DNA from: DASUAL01 sp035763805
Lineage (GTDB): Bacteria; Gemmatimonadota; Gemmatimonadetes; Gemmatimonadales; GWC2-71-9
Reading direction: 5' to 3'
NCBI GenBank assembly: GCA_035763805.1
Contig: DASUAL010000092.1
Span: forward strand, 31,610-95,609
Length of the DNA: 64,000 nt
Part shown: in pieces, positions 58,375-64,000 of the stretch
Numbering within the stretch: position 1 is the first letter of the stretch
Layout: the number at the start of each line of letters is the position of its first letter
Notes under the pieces: model-generated
The model's database searches: none
Told to the model about the DNA's origin: nothing
The model's input: only the letters and a program-made list of their open reading frames with translations
Program-made: the position numbers and the translations under genes

Positions 58375-60311
58375 TGGCTCGCCGCCTCTCGCCTCCACGC
58401 CTGATTCGTCCGGTCCACGTCCGCGAAGCCCTCCTTCGGATCGATCACGACCTCCGTCACCTCGGGTCGCGCGGCCACCCGTACGAGATGGCGCCGGGCG
58501 CCGGCGAGCCAAACGTCCACGGGGACCTCGACCCACTGGACGCTCTCGTCCGCCCGCGTCACCGCGAGTCGGACGGGCATCGGCGCGAGGCCGCGATCCT
58601 CGATCACGATCTCGACTGAATCGCCCGCCGGGCGCACGGCGGCGATCGCCTGGTCCAGCGTCCACGTCTCGAACCACCACGTACGCCAGAACCAGTCGAG
58701 ATCGTGCCCCGCCACATCCTCGAACGTGTTCCAGAAGTCGTAGGGCGACGGGTGCTTGTTGAGCCAGCGGTGCCCGTACTCGCGGTATGCCCGCATGAAC
58801 GTCTCCTCGCCCAGGAGCGCGCGCAGCATCACCAGGTTGGTGGCCATCTTCTCGTAGCTCGCGACCCCGAATGCCCCGCTGCCGTACGGATAGAGATCCC
58901 CGTGACGCATCAGCTCGACCTCCCAGCCGCCGCGCGCCGCGGCGAAGTACCCCTGGCGCGATTGGCGGAACCGGTCGTACCCGTTGAAGAACTCCCGCAT
59001 CCCCTCTGCCTGGTTGAAGCGCGTGAGCCCCTCGTCCTGCCACGAGTAGCGTTTTTCGTCGGAGCCCACCTGCATCGGGAACCACATGTGGGCGATCTCG
59101 TGGACCGTCACGCTGTAGAGACCGAGCGTGTCGCGGTCGCGCCCGATGCAGGTCATCATCGGATACTCCATGCCGCCGCATGACGCGATCCCGTCCACTG
59201 CGGTCATGTGGGGGTAAGGATACGGCCACAGGAACCGGGACAGGAAATCGACCGAGTGTCGCGCGTAGCGCGCCGACTGATCCCAGGTGCGCGCCGTGGG
59301 CCGATACAGCGTGTAGACGGCGGAGGTATCGGGCTTGTCGCCCACGACGGCGCGGGCGGCGTCCCACACGTACTGGTCCGATGTCCCCCAGGCGACGTCG
59401 CGCACGTTCTCCGCCCGGAACCGCCAGGTGAGCTTCCCGCGCCGCCCAGTCGGGGTCGCCTTGCCTCTCCCCTTTCCCCTTTCCCCGGCCGTCACGACAT
59501 GCACGACCGTATCCACTGAGCCGGCCAGCGCCAGCCGCTCGCGCACGGACGCCGACAGCACGTCCTCGGCGTTGACGAGCGTTCCCGTCGCGGCCACGAG
59601 CCAACCGGCGGGCACGGTGATCGCCAGGTCGTAGTCGCCGTAGCCCATGTAGAACTCGGCGTTCCCCATGTACGGGTCGATCTGCCAGCGATTCAGGTCG
59701 TCGTAGACCGCCATCTGGGGATACCAGTAGGCGAGGTAGTACACGGCGCTGTCGCGCCCCATCCGCGGGGCGCCTTCTTCCGGGACCGTGAACGCCCACT
59801 CGAACTCGAGATCGAGCGTGCCGCCGGGCGGGAGCGGCGCCCGCGGTCGAATGCGCATGATGGTCGCGTTGAGAGCGTAGCCCGAGGCGGTGTCGGACGG
59901 CTCGCGTCGCGCGAGCGCCTGTCCCTGCGCCGCCACGCGCTCGAGCTCCATGCCGGTGGTGACCGGAACCTCGTCGTTTCGCGGCGCGCGCGGCGCGAAC
60001 AGGTTCTGGTAGAGATGCACGTACACCACGTGCAGCGTGTCCGGCGAGCGGTTGAAGTAGCGCACCGTGCCGCGGCCCGTGAGCCGGTGGTCCTTGGGAT
60101 CGAGCTCGGCCTCGAGCCGGTATTCGCTCCACTGCTGCCAGTAGCTCGAGCCCGGACGGCCGGTGCGGGTCCGAGTCCCGCGTTGCACCGCCTGCTGGAA
60201 GGCAGGCGTCTCGAACACGGGATAGGGTCGGGGTCGGGGACGCTCCGGGGCCTGCGCGGCCACGGGCGCGAGGACGAAACACAGCAGACTGACGATCGGG
60301 CTCGTGCGCAT
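58371..60311 (-). CDS. Secreted M1-family metallopeptidase
   Basis: A 646-aa gluzincin aminopeptidase. A signal peptide ends VAAQ; residues ~25-290 are the N-terminal beta domain; the catalytic domain has the substrate-recognition GGMEYP (379-384) and zinc site HEIAH (H404, E405, H408) with third ligand E427. The mature N-terminus begins with an Arg-Pro repeat coded by a GGGTC tract. Members in this phylum are periplasmic peptidases releasing N-terminal residues. The monocistronic layout gives no further clue. Confidence 0.93.
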   Translation of the reverse strand: MRTSPIVSLLCFVLAPVAAQAPERPRPRPYPVFETPAFQQAVQRGTRTRTGRPGSSYWQQWSEYRLEAELDPKDHRLTGRGTVRYFNRSPDTLHVVYVHLYQNLFAPRAPRNDEVPVTTGMELERVAAQGQALARREPSDTASGYALNATIMRIRPRAPLPPGGTLDLEFEWAFTVPEEGAPRMGRDSAVYYLAYWYPQMAVYDDLNRWQIDPYMGNAEFYMGYGDYDLAITVPAGWLVAATGTLVNAEDVLSASVRERLALAGSVDTVVHVVTAGERGKGRGKATPTGRRGKLTWRFRAENVRDVAWGTSDQYVWDAARAVVGDKPDTSAVYTLYRPTARTWDQSARYARHSVDFLSRFLWPYPYPHMTAVDGIASCGGMEYPMMTCIGRDRDTLGLYSVTVHEIAHMWFPMQVGSDEKRYSWQDEGLTRFNQAEGMREFFNGYDRFRQSRQGYFAAARGGWEVELMRHGDLYPYGSGAFGVASYEKMATNLVMLRALLGEETFMRAYREYGHRWLNKHPSPYDFWNTFEDVAGHDLDWFWRTWWFETWTLDQAIAAVRPAGDSVEIVIEDRGLAPMPVRLAVTRADESVQWVEVPVDVWLAGARRHLVRVAARPEVTEVVIDPKEGFADVDRTNQAWRREAASH

Positions 60312-60341
60312 GAGTGGTCTCGGGGTTCGCGAAAACTAAAG

Positions 60342-60491
60342 TTACGTTGCGCCGGCGACCGTGTTCGGAGCGCGTAGGCCGGCATGGTGCGCTCGGCCGC
60401 GCAAAGCCCCCGTCACGGCGGCCGCGTTCGCGGGACCCCAGACTCCATCAGGCGCGAGGGCATGCCCCTCCTGGAACCGGATCAGGGCGCC
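60342..60491 (-). pseudogene. Remnant of a peptidoglycan-binding (PGBD-1) domain
   Basis: In the minus-strand frame, GALIRFQEGHALAPDGVWGPANAAAV (given here split: ALIRFQEGHAL, then APDGVWGP) matches the second half of a PG_binding_1 repeat. There is no start, signal or first half, so it looks like a leftover fragment in the gap between the M1 peptidase and Cas4-like genes. Confidence 0.4.
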
Positions 60492-60540
60492 GCGGCGACG
60501 ATCGGGGGCCGTAGGACCATCGCGCCAGGTTCTTGGACGG

Positions 60541-61863
60541 CTAGCCGGATCGGCACCCGCATCGCGGGCCCAGGGGGCAGTAGTCCGGCATCCACGCCGG
60601 CTCGCACGCGGGCAGCTGGTCGGGCGCGGCACCGGCCTCGAGCAACGCCAGCCGCCGGTCCGCCTCGGCCTTGATGTCCTCCAGATTCCTGAAGTGCACG
60701 TCGTACACCATGAACTTGTCGCCTTTCACGGCCTCGTAGTACACCACGATGCGTCCCGTCTGGTGACCGCTCAAGGCGCACTCGAACGCGATGCGGTCGA
60801 AGTAGTACGGGTACTCTTCTGCAAGCCGCGGCCGGTCGACCAGTTTCGGTTTGCGCGTTGAGCGGAAGATCGTGGGGACTCCCCGGAACGTTCCCACTTT
60901 GCCTTTGAGGCTCCGCAGCGACACGGGGATCCTGGCAAAGGCGCCGGGCACACCATACCACAGGGCCTCCTTCAGGGCGTCGCCGAAGCCGAGCCGTTCC
61001 ATGCCGGCGAGGGCGGCGTCGAGGTCCGGCTCTTCGTCCTCGGTCGTCGCCGCGGCGAGGGCCTGCCGTTCGATCGCGGCTCTCCTGGGAAACACGAGAT
61101 CGTTCAAGCGGAACTGCGGGCCCGGCCTCGGGGCATCGGTGAGGAGCGCGGCCATGGCGGCGACGAGCGTGCCGTTCTCGATGATGCGGACGGCGGCGGC
61201 CGGGATGACGCGGCCGGCGGGCTCGGCGGTGGCGCAGCCGCACACGGCGCGGTAGTCGCAGCCCCGCTCGAACCATTCGCAGCGCGGCAGCGCGCTGGGG
61301 TCGTTCGTGGCCAGGGCGTGGCGGAACAGGTCGCGGCGGCGCACCATCTCCCGTTCGACGCCTCTCAGGTCCTTGAAGCGGACGTCGAACCCCTTGAGGG
61401 CGCCGGGGCGGCCGTAGAGCGCGCGCTTGTAGACGAACAGGCGTCCACGGTCGCGGTCGGTCATGGTGCAGTACATGCCGAGCTGATCGATGTAGCTCGG
61501 CCGCGCGGCGGCGGCGCCGTCGGGGAGCGAGGCGGTGGTCTTGAGCTCGACGGGGACGTCGTCGTAGATGTCGATCTTTCCCACGATGCCCTGGAACTCG
61601 ACGAACTGTTCCACGAACTCCTCGCTCGACACCGCCCGGCCGAAGACCTCGTGGAACCCGGTGCCCGCGAGCATTGCCTGTTTGCGCTCGGGATCGGGCT
61701 GGATGTCGGGCCGGGTGCGTTGGAAGAAGGCTTGTCGCGGATTGACGAGGTCGGTGACCGAAATGCGGCGCCGGCCGCCCTGGCGCTTGAGCGCATCCGT
61801 CAGCTCGTCTTTGACGGTGCGGTTGGCGTCGATGCCGGCAAGGAAGCGTTCGGCGAGGGGCAT
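60541..61863 (-). CDS. Tandem Cas4/RecB-like PD-(D/E)XK protein with two Cys clusters
   Basis: A 440-aa protein. The first half has the nuclease residues H71, D98 (VGKID), E106 and K108 (VELK), Q127 and Y131, then four Cys (195, 202, 208, 210) as in Fe-S Cas4/AddB-type nucleases. The second half repeats the order: RLNDLVFPR echoes SVTDLVNPR, then GKVGTF for GKIDIY, TIFRSTR for VELKTTA, KGDKFMVYDVHF for KGFDVRF, and Cys 420, 429, 435, 437. The catalytic Asp, Glu and Lys are lost there. So it is an internal duplication with one active and one inactive unit. No CRISPR array is nearby. Confidence 0.82.
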   Translation of the reverse strand: MPLAERFLAGIDANRTVKDELTDALKRQGGRRRISVTDLVNPRQAFFQRTRPDIQPDPERKQAMLAGTGFHEVFGRAVSSEEFVEQFVEFQGIVGKIDIYDDVPVELKTTASLPDGAAAARPSYIDQLGMYCTMTDRDRGRLFVYKRALYGRPGALKGFDVRFKDLRGVEREMVRRRDLFRHALATNDPSALPRCEWFERGCDYRAVCGCATAEPAGRVIPAAAVRIIENGTLVAAMAALLTDAPRPGPQFRLNDLVFPRRAAIERQALAAATTEDEEPDLDAALAGMERLGFGDALKEALWYGVPGAFARIPVSLRSLKGKVGTFRGVPTIFRSTRKPKLVDRPRLAEEYPYYFDRIAFECALSGHQTGRIVVYYEAVKGDKFMVYDVHFRNLEDIKAEADRRLALLEAGAAPDQLPACEPAWMPDYCPLGPRCGCRSG

Positions 61864-61935
61864 ACTGAGAATGATACTGCGGGGAGGTGGGACCGTCTCC
61901 CGCGGCTGCTAACGCGTACTACCGGGCGCGGACGC

Positions 61936-63483
61936 TCAGCGGGATTGCAGGTCCTGCAGCCAGAGGTGCAGGGCGGCGTATGCGCGCCACGGACGCCACT
62001 CTTCCGCGCGCGCGAGCAACGCTCCGGCGCTCTTTACGCCCGCCGACCGCTGCAGCGCGCGGTCGGTGGCGGGGAACGCGTCGGGCCAGTAGAGGGCGCG
62101 CATCACGATGACCATCGCGAGCCGCTCGCTGATCCCGTCGATCTCGAGCAGCGCGCGGTGCGTCGCCGCCAAGCCGCTCCCGGGTTCGAGTCGCAGTGCG
62201 CCAGCCGCGACTGCCCGGGCGACCGCCGTAATGCTTTCGGCGCGGCGCGGCGGGACGCCTACGCCCGAGAGGCGGGCCGCCCCCGCCTCCGCAACCCGCG
62301 CCGCGGTCGGCGCCAGGTGAGTGAGCCCCGGGACGCCGGTTTCGAGCGGCTCGCCCAAGGCCGCGGCCACACGGCCGGCGAGCGCGCGCGGGGCGCCACC
62401 CCACCGTCCGCGCGCGCCCAAGAGCGCGCGGAGGGCGACTTCGAAGCCGTTGAACGCGCCCGGGATGCGCACGCCGGGGCGGCGCGCGACGAGCGCGCCG
62501 AGCCCGCCCTGCGCAAGGTGCCCGTCCACGACCGCGGGCTCCGCGTCGAGGTCGAGGAAGCGACGGAGCCCGGCGATGAGCGGCATCAGGACGGGGACGA
62601 GCGACGCCGAGACCTGCACCGCGACGTTGTGCCGCCCGGCCGGAGGGGGCGCGGGGGAGGCGGGGGGGGGCGGGGGGGCGGGGGGGGCGTCTTCGACCCA
62701 GACGAAGCCCCTGCATCCGTCGATCTGCACGGTGCGTCCGTAGCGCCGTCCACCGGCGACCTCGACGCCGGGGGTGGCGTCGCCACGCAGGAAGGCGAGG
62801 AGCGCATCCCACGCGAACGGCGCGCGGTAGGCGAGCGTCAGCCGCAGTGCCTCCTCGCCGCGGAGCGACGGCGACGCGGCGCGCCGGGCGCCTCCCCCGC
62901 GCCGCAGAACGCTCGGCGCCATGCCGTACTGCTCGCGGAACGCCGCGTTGAAGCGGCGCAGGCTCTGGAAGCCGCTCGCGTAGGCGACGCGAGTCACCGA
63001 GAGGTCGGTATCGACGAGCAGCCGCCTGGCGAGCAGCAGGCGATGCGTCTGCGCGAGCTCCAAGGGCGGCACGCCGACCTCGCGCTCGAGCGCACGCCGG
63101 ACGTGGCGCTCGCTCACCCCCAGCTCGCGCGCCAGCTCGGCTACGCTGCGGCCGTTGAGCGCCCCGCCAGCGATCCGCTGTGCCGCCGCCTGCGCCAGCC
63201 GCGACACCGCGCCCAAGACCGCGCGCCCCGGCGCGAGCTCGGGACGGCAGCGCAGGCACGGACGGAAGCCCGCGCGCTCAGCGGCGGCCGCCGAATCGAA
63301 GAAGCGCCGGTGGCGATCGTACGCCAGGCGCGACGGGCAAACGGGACGGCAGTAGACGCGCGTAGTCGTGATCGCGACGAAGAACACCCCGTCGAAGCGC
63401 GGGTCCCGGGCGTCCACCGCGAGCGCGTAGGCCTCGCGGTGGACGGAGGGCGCAGGGGGCACAAGGGGTGGAGCGGACACCAT
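61936..63483 (-). CDS. Ada-AlkA fusion: methyl-phosphotriester sensor and 3-methyladenine DNA glycosylase
   Basis: A 515-aa protein. Residues ~15-85 are the Ada zinc domain with C45, C49, C76 and C79 (YCRPVC, CLRC), where methylation of one Cys turns it into an activator. Residues ~90-195 are an AraC-type HTH. Residues ~210-515 are AlkA: N-terminal domain and HhH-GPD domain with IPGAFNGFEVALRALL and catalytic Asp in FPATD. It senses alkyl damage and excises alkylated bases. A proline-rich insert (~268-286) coded by G-runs breaks the AlkA N-terminal domain. The methylguanine arm is supplied by ogt elsewhere. Confidence 0.92.
   Translation of the reverse strand: MVSAPPLVPPAPSVHREAYALAVDARDPRFDGVFFVAITTTRVYCRPVCPSRLAYDRHRRFFDSAAAAERAGFRPCLRCRPELAPGRAVLGAVSRLAQAAAQRIAGGALNGRSVAELARELGVSERHVRRALEREVGVPPLELAQTHRLLLARRLLVDTDLSVTRVAYASGFQSLRRFNAAFREQYGMAPSVLRRGGGARRAASPSLRGEEALRLTLAYRAPFAWDALLAFLRGDATPGVEVAGGRRYGRTVQIDGCRGFVWVEDAPPAPPPPPASPAPPPAGRHNVAVQVSASLVPVLMPLIAGLRRFLDLDAEPAVVDGHLAQGGLGALVARRPGVRIPGAFNGFEVALRALLGARGRWGGAPRALAGRVAAALGEPLETGVPGLTHLAPTAARVAEAGAARLSGVGVPPRRAESITAVARAVAAGALRLEPGSGLAATHRALLEIDGISERLAMVIVMRALYWPDAFPATDRALQRSAGVKSAGALLARAEEWRPWRAYAALHLWLQDLQSR
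62644..62688. repeat. G-run tract encoding a polyproline linker
   Basis: Runs of 5 to 9 G separated by single bases lie inside the Ada-AlkA gene and code for the Pro/Ala insert. The tract is slippage-prone, and changes not divisible by three would truncate the glycosylase. Confidence 0.75.
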
Positions 63484-63537
63484 AGGAATCTCAAAGCTAC
63501 GAGGTGCTCGCCGGCTCGGCTCGCCGGATTCGGACCC

Positions 63538-64000
63538 TCAAGGCCGGGGCGTGGCCACGAAGGGAACCTGGGTGGTGGTGCCCTGCAGGACCGCCCTCCC
63601 CACGATCACCCCGGCATCGTTGATGTGTTGGGCGACAATGAGACGGTCGGGATACCCGGGCCCAACGAGATCATTGAAGTCCCTCAGGACGCCGTGTTCC
63701 CAGAGGAACGCACGGCTGCCGCCGGGACCGCTCGAGACGCCTACCACCTGACGCCGCCCGTTGATCCCCAGGGCCTGGCTGGAGGTGTCTCCGCGAAGCT
63801 TGCCAAGGCTCTTGATCCCACCCCGTCTGGTCCAGAGGAAGGCGAGCGGAAGGAAGTCGATCCCCTCGACGTAGGGCGGGTTCGAGAACCCGACGATGTC
63901 ACCCCGTTCGTTGATGGCCATCGGCGTGTGCCAGGCGTCCCCTCCCAGGTCGCCGATATCGATCGCCCTGCCCTTGTCCCAGAGAACCGAGTGGCGCGCG
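63538..64000 (-). CDS. HAF-repeat extracellular protein (5' end outside window)
   Basis: The frame is open to the right edge; the visible part is the C-terminal ~153 residues. It consists of HAF-type repeats: VLWDKGRAIDIGDLGG, then INERGDIVGFS, AFLWTRRGGIKSLGKL, INGRRQVVGVS, AFLWEHGVLRDF, INDAGVIVGRA. These form beta-propeller-like secreted proteins of unknown function. The stop is at 63538, about 55 nt upstream of the Ada-AlkA start on the same strand. Confidence 0.8.
   Translation of the reverse strand, partial: ARHSVLWDKGRAIDIGDLGGDAWHTPMAINERGDIVGFSNPPYVEGIDFLPLAFLWTRRGGIKSLGKLRGDTSSQALGINGRRQVVGVSSGPGGSRAFLWEHGVLRDFNDLVGPGYPDRLIVAQHINDAGVIVGRAVLQGTTTQVPFVATPRP

Overview
The window is GC-rich bacterial DNA with tightly packed genes, frequent 4-nt ATGA/GTGA overlaps and many signal peptides ending in an A-x-A / LGAQ-type site. 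Ser/Thr kinases carrying a C-terminal TolB-like propeller, a DUF5916 outer-membrane barrel, a POTRA-barrel protein and many small secreted proteins of unknown function suggest Gemmatimonadota or a nearby soil phylum. That placement is inference; no rRNA or tRNA gene was seen to settle it.

Layout. 1-5519: end of an outer-membrane protein, an aldo/keto reductase, a TPR lipoprotein, and an IorAB-type molybdenum oxidoreductase. 5582-8250: an SPFH / NAD-kinase-like / NrtR-type NUDIX operon behind a strong sigma-70-like promoter filled by two inverted repeats. 8292-15635: two Ser/Thr kinases, DUF3006 and YdeI-like proteins, a frameshifted ComEC-like metallo-beta-lactamase and a PAS protein. 16052-24574: HAD phosphatase with a structured leader, secreted amidohydrolase, ATP-dependent DNA ligase, POTRA-barrel protein, and a Tat-exported FAD oxidase with two membrane proteins.

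24989-37273 is an envelope-glycan locus. It holds a glycosidase-GT2 fusion, an ABC exporter, two different APH-fold kinases, a ChbG/YdjC deacetylase, a glycosyltransferase-like protein and a DUF5916 barrel, mostly translationally coupled, with a convergent papain-like hydrolase. It reads as one assembly and export line for an unknown glycan.

37697-46449 is a complete upper pathway for anaerobic benzoyl-CoA degradation: class I benzoyl-CoA reductase (two D-component and two ATPase subunits), dienoyl-CoA hydratase, alcohol dehydrogenase, ring hydrolase, an SDR, a hemerythrin and a TetR regulator with candidate operators. No ferredoxin or benzoate-CoA ligase is in the window.

46604-64000: Ogt, a GGDEF protein, and a beta-carbonic anhydrase of the mycobacterial Rv1284 type preceded by an unannotated, apparently leaderless polycysteine short ORF and an intrinsic terminator (candidate cysteine attenuator). 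Then an SNF2 helicase coupled to a 709-aa protein with a large zinc-knuckle array, a subtilase facing a small inhibitor-like protein, a decayed BON gene, an M1 peptidase, a tandem-duplicated Cas4-like protein whose second copy is inactivated, an Ada-AlkA fusion and a truncated HAF-repeat protein.
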